From the NCBI GenBank assembly GCA_023228985.1, contig JALOAC010000023.1:1-41553 (forward strand): a stretch of 41,553 nt of DNA, written 5' to 3'. The DNA comes from Thiopseudomonas sp. GTDB taxonomy: Bacteria > Pseudomonadota > Gammaproteobacteria > Pseudomonadales > Pseudomonadaceae. The position numbers were made by a program, and so were the translations under genes. This document shows, one piece after another, positions 1-8,360 of the stretch; within the stretch, counting starts at the first letter, position 1, and each line of letters starts with the position of its first letter. A model generated the notes under the pieces. It made no database searches and was not told the DNA's origin. It saw only the letters and a program-made list of their open reading frames with translations.

Positions 1-198
1 CTTAGTATAGCGAGTTGCTACGCTGTGCTTAACCTTAAAGGCTGCTTTGCCGTGCTCTTGGTAACGTCGAGCCCAAGAACAAAGAGTACTGCGGCATAAA
101 TTGTTTTGTTGGGAGTACTGCGTGGCACTTAAACCACTGGCCAGAAACCCCTGAACCGCTTTTAACTGAAAGCGGCTGCCATGTTTCGGTTTAGACAT
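1..198 (-). CDS. IS3-family transposase OrfA, N-terminal 66 residues (partial at window edge)
   Basis: Translation from the ATG at 198 gives 66 residues without a stop, running off the window start. It opens MSKPKHGSRFQLKAVQGF and continues with a helix-turn-helix region rich in Ser, Gln, Arg and Trp (YSQQNNLCRSTLCSWARRY). This is the usual DNA-binding half of IS3/IS150-type OrfA, which recognises the element ends and is joined to OrfB by programmed frameshifting. An AGGAGATG Shine-Dalgarno sequence lies just upstream, which decides the start. The family call is from recognised pattern; the exact IS name is unknown. Confidence 0.8.
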   Translation of the reverse strand, partial: MSKPKHGSRFQLKAVQGFLASGLSATQYSQQNNLCRSTLCSWARRYQEHGKAAFKVKHSVATRYTK

Positions 199-247
199 AG
201 CTTCATCTCCTAGAGTTGAAGCAGTCCAACTTTAGGGGGGCATTCCA
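1..247 (-). mobile_element. IS3-family insertion sequence, terminal part, cut by the window edge
   Basis: The segment holds the 5' part of a transposase orfA on the minus strand, followed outward by a terminal sequence at about 216-247. That terminus reads TGGAATGCCCCCC inward, then a TAAAGTTGGACT stretch. The same terminus, base for base over about 32 bases, occurs inverted at 41522-41553, which is what marks it as an IS end rather than ordinary intergenic DNA. The TGG start and the OrfA type fit the IS3 family (IS150-like group). The rest of the element lies outside the window. The outer boundary at 247 is inferred from where the two copies stop matching. Confidence 0.85.
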
Positions 248-341
248 ATTGGACTTTGCCGGCAACGCTTGAGCTAGCTTGGTAATCCGTGCCGCGCGCC
301 AGCGGGTTTTAGAAAGCAGGCCAATGGCTTGGCTTTGCTGG

Positions 342-932
342 TTAAGTAAACTTGGCTTTATTCATTGCCAACCATTGCAGGGTGATAATGCTGGCGGCGT
401 TGTCGATTTTGCCGGTTTCCAGCATGTGCATCGCTTGAGCAAAACTAACCACCCGTGCGCGAATGTCTTCGCTCTCTGCGGCCACACCCATGACTCGCCC
501 ATCCACTCCTGCCGTTGAGCACAAACCCAAATAAAGATGCACGCGCTCATCAGAACCACCGGGGGAAGGGTAATACTGCATGATGGGAATCAGCTGAGTA
601 AACTCCAAGCCGACCTCTTCCTGCGCCTCGCGTGCTGCCGTTTGCTCTGGTTGCTCACCCTCATCAATCAGTCCTGCAACTATTTCCAGCAACCAGGGAT
701 GCGCGCGATTATCTAGCGCACCGATGCGAAACTGTTCCAGCAACACCAGGGTGTCGGTCTGCGGATCATAGGGCAGCACGCACACGGCGTTATGGCGAAC
801 AAACAGCTCACGGCTGATTGCGGGTCCCATCGCACCGGAAAACAGCCTGTGGCGCAGACTGAGCTTTTCTAGCCGGTAAAACCCCTGATAACAGACTTCT
901 CGTTCGAGTATTTGCACATCTTGCTCAGACAT
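342..932 (-). CDS. nudF: ADP-ribose pyrophosphatase NudF (Nudix hydrolase)
   Basis: This 196-residue protein is a Nudix hydrolase of the ADP-ribose pyrophosphatase type, which cleaves ADP-ribose to AMP and ribose 5-phosphate. The Nudix box is complete at about residues 87-109: Gly87, Glu93, the REAQEE core and the final Gly-Leu. The start at 932 (MSEQDVQ) is chosen over a longer in-frame extension because AGGAAT lies just upstream and homologues begin here. It lies two bases after the stop of the HAD phosphatase gene and is probably co-transcribed with it. Only 94 bases separate its stop from the IS end, so whatever followed has been displaced or interrupted by the insertion. Confidence 0.9.
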   Translation of the reverse strand: MSEQDVQILEREVCYQGFYRLEKLSLRHRLFSGAMGPAISRELFVRHNAVCVLPYDPQTDTLVLLEQFRIGALDNRAHPWLLEIVAGLIDEGEQPEQTAAREAQEEVGLEFTQLIPIMQYYPSPGGSDERVHLYLGLCSTAGVDGRVMGVAAESEDIRARVVSFAQAMHMLETGKIDNAASIITLQWLAMNKAKFT

Positions 933-934
933 GA

Positions 935-1636
935 TTATTCCTGTTGCAACGCAAGTAGGGTTTGCGGTAATTGGCTGAGGCTTTGCACCTGTGCATCTGG
1001 GGCGCGTTCGCCTTGCCATGGTTGTTGCTGTGGATTAAACCAAATGGTACGCATGCCAACGCGCTGCGCACCAAAAATATCATCATGGGGGTTGTCGCCT
1101 ATATGCACGGCACGCTGGGCTGGGATCTGCGCTCGCGCTAACGCGGCTTGAAATACACTGGGGTCAGGCTTGCTTACACCCAGCGCATCAGCACTCAGGG
1201 CAAAGCTAAAATAATCCGCCAAACCTACTCGACGCACATCGGCATTACCATTGCTGAGCGCACCTAGAACAAAACTCTGTGCTAACTGCCCTAATACCGG
1301 TTTGGCATCCGCATACAACTGTACGTTTTGGCGGGCGCTCAGAAACACCTGGAAGGCGGCCTCAGCCGTTTCCTGCGCCACAGGTAAAGCATCACCGGCT
1401 TCTAAGCAGGCGCTTAATAAAACCTGGTATCTAAGCTCACTGACGCGGTGTACTAACTCGGGCGTTTGACGCAGTACGGCGGCACGCAGGCTGTGTAAGC
1501 GTGGCACATCAACCACACCCAGGTGCGGCGCTTGTTGTGCCAGCCACTCCTGTAGCCGCTGTTCAGCTTGGGCAATCACTGGTTGCACCGACCAAAGGGT
1601 GTCATCCAAGTCAAAGGTAATTAATTGAATACTCAT
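935..1636 (-). CDS. HAD-IA family phosphatase, YigB-like
   Basis: This 233-residue soluble protein is of the haloacid dehalogenase superfamily. Motif I is FDLDDTLW near the N-terminus (nucleophile and acid Asp), motif II is ALSNGN, motif III comprises VSKPDP and the GDNPHDD acidic pair. Overall it resembles E. coli YigB, a phosphatase acting on the flavin precursor 5-amino-6-(5-phosphoribitylamino)uracil, but related HAD enzymes hydrolyse several sugar or nucleotide phosphates, so the substrate is uncertain. The ATG at 1636 (MSIQLITFDL) is preferred to an upstream start because motif I then sits at the normal distance from the terminus. It is followed at once by nudF; the pnp terminator lies upstream. 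Confidence 0.85.
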   Translation of the reverse strand: MSIQLITFDLDDTLWSVQPVIAQAEQRLQEWLAQQAPHLGVVDVPRLHSLRAAVLRQTPELVHRVSELRYQVLLSACLEAGDALPVAQETAEAAFQVFLSARQNVQLYADAKPVLGQLAQSFVLGALSNGNADVRRVGLADYFSFALSADALGVSKPDPSVFQAALARAQIPAQRAVHIGDNPHDDIFGAQRVGMRTIWFNPQQQPWQGERAPDAQVQSLSQLPQTLLALQQE

Positions 1637-1743
1637 AAGGGTCTCTGCACAACAGATACAGCCGATGTTGGCTGCGAGTTGTTTACACGTCAAGATATGT
1701 GTTGCAGCGTGGCTTATTCAAGGCTGGTTTAGCCCTTTAATGC

Positions 1744-1772
1744 AAAAGGCCACCCGAAGGTGGCCTTTTATT
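1744..1772. terminator. Intrinsic terminator downstream of pnp
   Basis: There is a perfect 11-bp stem, AAAAGGCCACC paired with GGTGGCCTTTT, around a four-base loop (CGAA on the plus strand, TTCG on the minus). The sequence is symmetric enough to work on both strands. On the minus strand it lies just after the pnp stop codon and ends that transcript before the HAD gene. Confidence 0.85.
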
Positions 1773-1778
1773 TCAGCG

Positions 1779-3899
1779 TTAAGCTTGTTCGGCTTGTTCG
1801 GCCTTAGCCGCCGCAACATCCTTAATTGACAACTTGATACGGCCGCGGTTGTCCACGTCCAGCACCAATACATCAATCATCTCGCCTTCTTTCAGGTAGT
1901 CAGTTACTTTTTCTACACGCTCATTGCTGATCATGGAGATATGCACCAAACCGTCTTTGCCAGGCAGAATGTTTACAAACGCACCAAAGTCGACAATACG
2001 CTCAACCTTACCGTGGTAAATTTTACCAATCTCGGCTTCGGCGGTAATGCTCAACACGCGGTCGCGTGCTGCAATAGCGTCTTCTTTCGTTTCACCAAAG
2101 ATTTTGATGGAACCGTCGTCTTCGATATCGATAGAAGCATTGGTTTCTTCACAGATGGCACGAATGGTTGCGCCGCCTTTACCAATCACATCACGGATTT
2201 TGTCAGCATCAATACGCATGGTCAGCATGGACGGTGCGTTTTCAGACACTTCGGTGCGTGATGCAGCCAATACCTGATTCATCTGATTCAGAATATCGAT
2301 ACGTGCGGTGTGTGCCTGATTAAGGGCAATTTCCATAATTTCTTCGTTGATGCCTTCAATCTTGATGTCCATCTGCAGTGCGGTTACACCCAGAGCGGTA
2401 CCAGCAACCTTGAAGTCCATGTCGCCCAAGTGGTCTTCGTCACCCAAGATGTCGGTTAAGACGGCAAATTTTTCGCCTTCTTTTACCAGACCCATGGCGA
2501 TACCCGCCACTGGGCCTTTCATAGGGACACCCGCATCCATCAGTGCTAAGGACGCACCACACACAGAGGCCATGGAGCTAGAACCGTTGGATTCGGTAAT
2601 TTCAGACACGACGCGAACGGTGTACGGGAAATCATCAACGCTTGGCAACATCGCTGCCAAACCACGACGGGCTAGACGACCGTGACCAATTTCACGACGA
2701 CCCGTAGCACCCATACGACCACACTCACCTACGGAGTACGGAGGGAAGTTGTAGTGCAGCATGAAGTGGTCACGCTTCTCGCCTTCGAGCGTATCCAAGA
2801 ACTGCGCATCACGGGCAGTACCCAAAGTCGCCACTACCAGTGCTTGTGTTTCGCCACGGGTAAACAAGGATGAACCATGGGTTTTACTCAGCACACCGAC
2901 TTCGATATTCAGCGGACGTACCGTTTGGCCGTCACGACCATCAATACGTGGCTTACCGTTAACGATGTTTTCACGCACGGTGCGGTATTCGATCTCACCA
3001 AACGCATCTTTAACTTCTTGAACGCTTGGACCTTGTTCAGCGTCTTCGTTAACCAGCTGGGCAATCGCTTGATCACGTATCTCGCCTAAGCGAGCATAAC
3101 GGTCAAGTTTAATTGTGATGGTGTATGCCTTGGAAATTTCCTCGCCAAACTGATTGCGAATCGCATCCAACAAAGCAGTATTTTCTGCTTTTGGCTGCCA
3201 GTCCCAAGTAGGCTTAGCTGCCAGAGCGGCGAATTCTTTGATGGCTTGAATAGCCACCTGTGATTCTTCGTGGGCATAGAGTACTGCACCCAGCATTTGG
3301 TCTTCGGTTAACTCCTGTGCTTCTGACTCAACCATCAACACGGCATCTTCAGTACCAGCAACAACCATGTCGAGCAAGGATGCTTCGAGCTGTTCGTAGC
3401 TTGGGTTAAGGATGTAACCGGTCTCAGGGTGGAAGCCTACGCGTGCAGCACTAATAGGACCTTTAAACGGAATGCCTGAAATAGCCAGCGCTGCAGAAGT
3501 ACCAAGCATAGCGGCGATATCTGGATCGGTCTTTTTATTGGTGGACACTACCGTACAGATAACCTGTACTTCGTTGTTAAAGCCATTAGGGAATAATGGA
3601 CGGATTGGACGGTCGATAAGACGCGAGGTCAGCGTTTCTTTTTCTGATGGACGCGCTTCACGCTTGAAAAAGCCACCAGGGATTTTACCTGCTGCGTAGG
3701 TTTTTTCTTGGTAATGCACGGACAGTGGGAAAAAGTCCTTGCTTGGGTCAGCTTGCTTAGCGCCCACTACGGTGACTAACACTGATACGTCGTTATCTAC
3801 TGTTACCAGAACTGCACCAGACGCTTGACGCGCGATGCGGCCTGTTTCTAAAGTTACGGTCGATTGACCAAATTCAAATGTTTTAATAACCGGATTCAC
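1779..3899 (-). CDS. pnp: Polyribonucleotide nucleotidyltransferase (PNPase)
   Basis: PNPase degrades RNA 3' to 5' phosphorolytically and forms part of the RNA degradosome. The 706 residues contain two RNase PH-type cores, the second with the GRREIGHGRLARR and TESNGSSSMAS motifs, followed by a KH domain (VIGKGGATIRAI) and a C-terminal S1 domain (GKVERIVDFGAFV). Length and domain order are those of pseudomonad PNPase. The start is GTG (MNPVIKTFEFG), supported by AAGGAAAC upstream. It lies downstream of rpsO, separated by about 180 bases containing a long hairpin that probably takes part in RNase III-linked autoregulation as in E. coli. No anomalies are seen. Confidence 0.97.
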   Translation of the reverse strand: MNPVIKTFEFGQSTVTLETGRIARQASGAVLVTVDNDVSVLVTVVGAKQADPSKDFFPLSVHYQEKTYAAGKIPGGFFKREARPSEKETLTSRLIDRPIRPLFPNGFNNEVQVICTVVSTNKKTDPDIAAMLGTSAALAISGIPFKGPISAARVGFHPETGYILNPSYEQLEASLLDMVVAGTEDAVLMVESEAQELTEDQMLGAVLYAHEESQVAIQAIKEFAALAAKPTWDWQPKAENTALLDAIRNQFGEEISKAYTITIKLDRYARLGEIRDQAIAQLVNEDAEQGPSVQEVKDAFGEIEYRTVRENIVNGKPRIDGRDGQTVRPLNIEVGVLSKTHGSSLFTRGETQALVVATLGTARDAQFLDTLEGEKRDHFMLHYNFPPYSVGECGRMGATGRREIGHGRLARRGLAAMLPSVDDFPYTVRVVSEITESNGSSSMASVCGASLALMDAGVPMKGPVAGIAMGLVKEGEKFAVLTDILGDEDHLGDMDFKVAGTALGVTALQMDIKIEGINEEIMEIALNQAHTARIDILNQMNQVLAASRTEVSENAPSMLTMRIDADKIRDVIGKGGATIRAICEETNASIDIEDDGSIKIFGETKEDAIAARDRVLSITAEAEIGKIYHGKVERIVDFGAFVNILPGKDGLVHISMISNERVEKVTDYLKEGEMIDVLVLDVDNRGRIKLSIKDVAAAKAEQAEQA

Positions 3900-3998
3900 G
3901 GTAGTTTCCTTCTCTTATGTTGCCTTTGGGGGAAATCGCAGACCTGCTGGGTAACGGCCCAAACAGTTCTAACCAAATACTTGCTGTCTTTTAAAAAG

Positions 3999-4062
3999 CA
4001 AAAGCTGGTGCCCGAAGCGCAGCGGCATACAATACTGCCGTACTCCAAGTCACCAGCTTTTG
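3999..4062 (-). promoter_or_regulatory. Long hairpin between rpsO and pnp (terminator / RNase III processing candidate)
   Basis: A perfect 12-bp inverted repeat (CAAAAGCTGGTG at 3999-4010 and its complement at 4051-4062) encloses a second small hairpin (CGGCA at 4023-4027 with TGCCG at 4036-4040). On the transcript, the second arm ends in CTTTTG then CTTTTT. It sits in the pnp leader directly after rpsO. In E. coli the corresponding region holds the rpsO terminator and the RNase III site used in pnp autoregulation; a similar role here is inference from position and shape. Confidence 0.6.
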
Positions 4063-4079
4063 TATCACGTCACTACAAC

Positions 4080-4349
4080 TTAGCGACGCAGACCCAGACG
4101 GGCAATTAATGCCGCGTAGCGAGACAGGTCTTTACCCTTCAAATAGTCCAACAGCTTACGACGCTGGTTAACCATACGAATCAGACCACGACGTGAGTGA
4201 TGATCTTTTTTGTTTTCTTTGAAGTGTCCTTGCAGCTTGTTGATGTTTACAGTCAAAAGTGCAACCTGCACCTCTGGAGAACCTGTATCACCTGCAGCTT
4301 GCTGGTACTCGCTAACGATTTGGGCTTTTTCTTCAACGCTTAGTGCCAT
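4080..4349 (-). CDS. rpsO: 30S ribosomal protein S15
   Basis: S15 is an 89-residue primary 16S rRNA-binding protein of the small-subunit platform. The sequence begins MALSVEEKAQIVSEYQ and contains the conserved GDTGSPEVQVALLT and HHSRRGL segments. Length equals the family standard. The ATG at 4349 is chosen because AGGAGCC precedes it and the upstream extension is not conserved. It lies between truB and pnp as in other gammaproteobacteria. A small GGGATTATCCC palindrome lies in its leader (about 4376-4388) and could take part in S15 autoregulation, but that is speculation. Confidence 0.97.
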   Translation of the reverse strand: MALSVEEKAQIVSEYQQAAGDTGSPEVQVALLTVNINKLQGHFKENKKDHHSRRGLIRMVNQRRKLLDYLKGKDLSRYAALIARLGLRR

Positions 4350-4466
4350 GATTGGCTCCTTAATATGGACAGGCCGGGATAATCCCGTACTAATAAAATA
4401 GGTATGACCGCGCCTGCCAACAGCCACCCTTAAATTTCTACTGCATTTACTGCAATTAGAAAGACG

Positions 4467-5387
4467 CTATTGTGACCGAATTAGGCGCCTTGGTGCAACC
4501 TGTCCGTCATCATCAATTTCGGCTACGCCGATAAACTCATGTTTGTGGTTGTACACACGCACCAAACCACTGCTGGGTGCGCTGGGCGAACGTACTGGTT
4601 GACCATTCTGCCAAAAAAACGCTGTATGTTCCGTCAGCTCGACTTTAGGCCAATCCAGCAATCCTGTATCAGAGGACAACAAGTACTGATCTAGAGCTTC
4701 GCTACCCGATTCTTCTTGCAGCTTGATTAGCTCGTCTAAAGTCACCGTTTGTGCAAGCGAAAAAGGACCCGCACTGGTGCGTCTTAACTCAGCCACATGA
4801 GCACCGCAACCCAGCGCGTTACCAATGTCTTCGGCTAACGTACGAATATAGGTGCCTTTACTGCACGCGACATGCACACGCAATAGATCACCCTGCAAAT
4901 CCAACAACTCCAGCTCTGCTATATGCACAGGACGTGGCTTGCGTTCAACCACCTCACCGGCACGGGCCAACTTATACAACGGCTGGCCGTCTTTTTTCAG
5001 CGCTGAATACATGGGTGGCACTTGCATAATGTCACCACGAAACTGCGGCAACACGGCTTCCACATCGACCTGCGTACACTGAACTTCTTTTTGCTCCAGC
5101 ACACGACCTTCACCATCTGCTGTATCAGTAGTAACTCCAAGACGAATCAGCGCTTCGTAGCTTTTATCTGCATCCAGCAAATAGCGCGAGAACTTGGTTG
5201 CCTCACCAAAGCACAGGGGTAAAACCCCGGTAGCTAAAGGGTCAAGGCTGCCGGTATGTCCACCTTTTTCAGCATTGATCAACCAGCGAACTTTTTGCAG
5301 TGCGCCGTTGGAGCTAAAACCTATGGGTTTATCCAGTAACAAAATACCGCTGACGCTGCGGCGCTTGCGTTTAACCTGTTGCGTCAC
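4467..5387 (-). CDS. truB: tRNA pseudouridine(55) synthase TruB
   Basis: TruB makes pseudouridine 55 in the T-loop of tRNAs and also acts as a tRNA folding chaperone. The catalytic aspartate is Asp49 in HTGSLDPLATG; the conserved KGTYIRTLAEDIG segment follows in the second half. At 306 residues it has the usual length, including the C-terminal PUA-like part. The start codon is GTG (MTQQVKRKRRS), touching the rbfA stop codon (TAA then GTG) with GGAGACGA as ribosome-binding site, so the two are translationally coupled. Confidence 0.96.
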   Translation of the reverse strand: MTQQVKRKRRSVSGILLLDKPIGFSSNGALQKVRWLINAEKGGHTGSLDPLATGVLPLCFGEATKFSRYLLDADKSYEALIRLGVTTDTADGEGRVLEQKEVQCTQVDVEAVLPQFRGDIMQVPPMYSALKKDGQPLYKLARAGEVVERKPRPVHIAELELLDLQGDLLRVHVACSKGTYIRTLAEDIGNALGCGAHVAELRRTSAGPFSLAQTVTLDELIKLQEESGSEALDQYLLSSDTGLLDWPKVELTEHTAFFWQNGQPVRSPSAPSSGLVRVYNHKHEFIGVAEIDDDGQVAPRRLIRSQ

Positions 5388-5777
5388 TTACTCGTCTCCA
5401 CCCGCGGGTTCATCACTACGGTCGCTGGCGACGGCCTTTTCAATCAGCGCAGACATATAAGCACCGCGACTGATACTTTCGTCATAGCGGAAATGCAGCT
5501 GCGGCACACTACGCAATTTCATGGATTTACCCAATAACATGCGTAAATAACCCGCCACTTCGCTCAGCACCTCTAGGTTTTGCTCAATGTCTTCTGCGCT
5601 GTCGTTATTCATCAGGGTGATAAACACTTTTGCATGTCCCATATCACGACTGACATCCACACCTGTGACGGTGATAAAACCTAAACGCGGGTCTTTAACT
5701 TCGCGCGGGATGAGCATCGCTAGTTCTCTTTGAATCTGATCGCCCACACGCTGGGCACGGCTGTATTGCTTTGCCAT
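5388..5777 (-). CDS. rbfA: 30S ribosome-binding factor RbfA
   Basis: RbfA is a single-domain KH-like protein that helps mature the 5' end of 16S rRNA and is important at low temperature. The 129-residue product begins MAKQYSRAQRVGDQIQREL and contains the family segment PRLGFITVTGVDVSRDMGHA. The ATG at 5777 is preferred to an upstream in-frame codon because the conserved N-terminus begins there and AGGTAAAT precedes it. It lies between infB and truB in the standard nusA-infB operon order. Confidence 0.95.
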   Translation of the reverse strand: MAKQYSRAQRVGDQIQRELAMLIPREVKDPRLGFITVTGVDVSRDMGHAKVFITLMNNDSAEDIEQNLEVLSEVAGYLRMLLGKSMKLRSVPQLHFRYDESISRGAYMSALIEKAVASDRSDEPAGGDE

Positions 5778-5796
5778 AGATTTACCTATAAGCGGC

Positions 5797-5826
5797 AAAC
5801 GGCACGCTCAAAAGAACGTGCCGTTT
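5797..5826 (-). terminator. Hairpin between infB and rbfA (weak terminator or processing site)
   Basis: There is a perfect 10-bp stem (AAACGGCACG with CGTGCCGTTT) with a ten-base loop in the 65-base gap between infB and rbfA. The U-tract after it on the minus strand is only three bases, so full termination is unlikely; partial attenuation or RNA processing that lowers rbfA-truB output is more plausible. Confidence 0.5.
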
Positions 5827-5842
5827 GGTTTGGGGTTGTAAC

Positions 5843-8332
5843 TTAAAGTGTACGAGCGACTTCGATTTTTTCAAAGACTTCGATTTTATCGCCTGGACGT
5901 ACGTCGTTATAGCTCTTCACACCGATACCACATTCCATACCGGCACGCACTTCGCTGACGTCATCTTTAAAGCGGCGCAAGGATTCCAGCTCGCCTTCAA
6001 AGATTACTACATCATCACGCAATACGCGGATTGGACGGCTACGCAAGACGGTACCTTCGGTCACCATACAACCGGCAATTGCACCAATTTTTGGTGAGCG
6101 GAACACGTCACGTACTTCTGCGATACCCACGATCTGCTCACGCACATCACTACCTAGCATACCGGAGAGCGCTTTCTTAACGTCTTCGATAATGTCGTAG
6201 ATGATGTTGTAGTAGCGCATATCAAGACTTTCGGTCTCAACAATTTTGCGCGCACTGGCATCAGCACGAACGTTAAAGCCGAAAATTACCGCATTTGAAG
6301 CCAGTGCTAGGTTTGCATCACTTTCGTTAATACCACCTACACCGCCAGCAACAATGCACACTTCAACTTCGTCGTTACCTAGCTCAGACAAGGAGGACTG
6401 CAGCGCTTCTAAAGTACCGCGTACGTCAGCCTTAACCACGATGTTAAGCACTTTCTTTTCATCTTGGCCCATGTTTTCAAACATGTTTTCTAACTTGCCT
6501 GCAGAGGCACGCGCCAACTTAACTTCGCGGAACTTGCCTTGACGAAAGAGTGCGATTTCACGTGCTTTACGCTCGTCCGTCACTACGGTCATCTCGTCAC
6601 CGGCTTCGGGTGTACCGTCCAGACCTAGAATTTCGACGGGAATCGAAGGACCTGCTTCTTTGATCGGCTTGCCGTTTTCATCCAACATGGCACGCACGCG
6701 GCCAAAGTTGACACCAACAAGCACCATATCACCTTGGCGTAGCGTACCGTTCTGTACTAATACAGAGGCTATTGGGCCGCGGCCTTTATCTAGACGCGAT
6801 TCAATCACTACACCACGACCTGAAGCACTTGGGATGGCAGTCAGTTCTAACACTTCTGACTGTAGCAATACCGACTCTAGCAGCTCATCAATGCCGGTAC
6901 CTTGTTTGGCCGAAACATGGACAAACTGGGTATCACCGCCCCACTCTTCTGGAATCACGCCATGAACACCTAGATCATTTTTAATGCGATCCGGGTCTGC
7001 GTCAGGCTTATCAATTTTGTTAACTGCAACAATGATAGGTACACCAGCCGCTTTTGCGTGCTGAATACCTTCAATCGTTTGCGGCATCACGCCATCATCA
7101 GCAGCAACGACCAGAATAACGATATCGGTCGCCTTGGCACCACGTGCACGCATGGCGGTAAAGGCCGCGTGACCTGGGGTATCCAAGAAGGTAATCATGC
7201 CGCCTTCAGTCTTAACGTGATACGCACCAATGTGCTGGGTAATACCACCGGCCTCACCGGTTGCTACTTTGGCGCGACGAATGTAGTCAAGCAAAGAGGT
7301 TTTACCGTGGTCAACGTGACCCATCACTGTTACTACAGGTGCGCGCTGAATAGCTTCACCCTCTAACAGAATGGATTGAGCCAACTGTTCTTCAAGCACG
7401 TCATCGCTAACACGCTTAACCTTGTGACCCATCTCTTCCGCAATCAGAATGGCTGTCTCTTGATCCAAGACTTGGTTAATGGTCACAGGTGAGCCAAGCT
7501 TAAACATAAACTTAACCACCTCAACGCCTTTAACTGACATCTGCGCGGCCAGCTCAGCAACGGTAATGGTCTCACCAACACGCACTTCACGCACTAGTGG
7601 GCCAGTTGGGGTATGGAAACCATGCTCGTTACGCTTTTTAGATTTACCACGACCACGACCGCGACCACGGCCACGACCTTCATCTTCATCATCGCGTAAA
7701 GCGATTTTTGGCTTAGCCAAACGTGGCGCAGGTTTACGGTCACGACGCTCGTCTTCTTCGCGCTTGGCGGGACGACGTGGCGGCTCTTCTTTTTTGCGCT
7801 CAGGCTGTTTGGTATCTGTTACTGCAGGCGCTGCAGCAGCAGGTTTAACCTCTGCTTTTTGTACCGGCTCAACAGCAGGTTCTTGCGGCGCTGCTTTTGC
7901 TTGAGTGGCTGGTTGAGCAGCTTGCGCAACAGGAGCTTCTACTGCAACTTCTGCTGCTTCCTCAGGCACTTTAGGGCTGGCAGCCGCTTGCGCTGCTTGT
8001 TGCTGCTCGAGCTCTTTCTGCTTTTCAGCTTCCAGTTCTTCTGGGCTGCGCTTTACATAGGTACGTTTTTTACGCACTTCAACACTGATCGTTTTGCTGC
8101 CAGGCGCACGAATAGTCGTGGTCGTTTTGCGCTGCAACGTAATTTTCTTGGATTGCTCTGACCTCTCTCCAGCACCGTGCTGTAAAAAAGCCAATAGTTT
8201 TTGTTTCTCGGCATCACTAACAGCCTGGTCCTTATCCGTGTGAGGTAACCCAGCTTCGTGCATCTGCTGTAGTAACCGCTCAACTGGGGTATCAACTGTT
8301 GTAGCCAGTTCTTTAACTGTGACTTGCGTCAT
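5843..8332 (-). CDS. infB: Translation initiation factor IF-2
   Basis: IF-2 is the GTPase that brings fMet-tRNA to the 30S subunit and promotes subunit joining. The 829-residue protein has an N-terminal IF2-N domain, then a long Ala/Glu/Pro/Lys/Arg-rich linker ending in an unusual run of alternating Arg-Gly, then the G domain: G1 GHVDHGKT at residues 338-345, G3 DTPGH, G4 NKID. The C-terminal beta-barrel and initiator-tRNA-binding domains follow. ATG at 8332 is preceded by GAGGAGAG. It is downstream of nusA with a 28-base gap, in the conserved rimP-nusA-infB operon. Confidence 0.97.
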   Translation of the reverse strand: MTQVTVKELATTVDTPVERLLQQMHEAGLPHTDKDQAVSDAEKQKLLAFLQHGAGERSEQSKKITLQRKTTTTIRAPGSKTISVEVRKKRTYVKRSPEELEAEKQKELEQQQAAQAAASPKVPEEAAEVAVEAPVAQAAQPATQAKAAPQEPAVEPVQKAEVKPAAAAPAVTDTKQPERKKEEPPRRPAKREEDERRDRKPAPRLAKPKIALRDDEDEGRGRGRGRGRGKSKKRNEHGFHTPTGPLVREVRVGETITVAELAAQMSVKGVEVVKFMFKLGSPVTINQVLDQETAILIAEEMGHKVKRVSDDVLEEQLAQSILLEGEAIQRAPVVTVMGHVDHGKTSLLDYIRRAKVATGEAGGITQHIGAYHVKTEGGMITFLDTPGHAAFTAMRARGAKATDIVILVVAADDGVMPQTIEGIQHAKAAGVPIIVAVNKIDKPDADPDRIKNDLGVHGVIPEEWGGDTQFVHVSAKQGTGIDELLESVLLQSEVLELTAIPSASGRGVVIESRLDKGRGPIASVLVQNGTLRQGDMVLVGVNFGRVRAMLDENGKPIKEAGPSIPVEILGLDGTPEAGDEMTVVTDERKAREIALFRQGKFREVKLARASAGKLENMFENMGQDEKKVLNIVVKADVRGTLEALQSSLSELGNDEVEVCIVAGGVGGINESDANLALASNAVIFGFNVRADASARKIVETESLDMRYYNIIYDIIEDVKKALSGMLGSDVREQIVGIAEVRDVFRSPKIGAIAGCMVTEGTVLRSRPIRVLRDDVVIFEGELESLRRFKDDVSEVRAGMECGIGVKSYNDVRPGDKIEVFEKIEVARTL

Positions 8333-8360
8333 GAATTTCTCTCCTCAAGCCGCAACGTGC

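Noticed and set aside
1941..3089. Several plus-strand open frames of 60 to 112 codons across pnp
   Set aside because: They lie antisense to a strongly conserved pnp, have no ribosome-binding sites, and their sequences are low-complexity or unrelated to known proteins.
6246..8161. Long plus-strand open frames across infB, up to 141 codons
   Set aside because: They mirror the biased codons of infB, including the Arg-Gly run that reads as Pro-Arg repeats on the other strand; no start signals.
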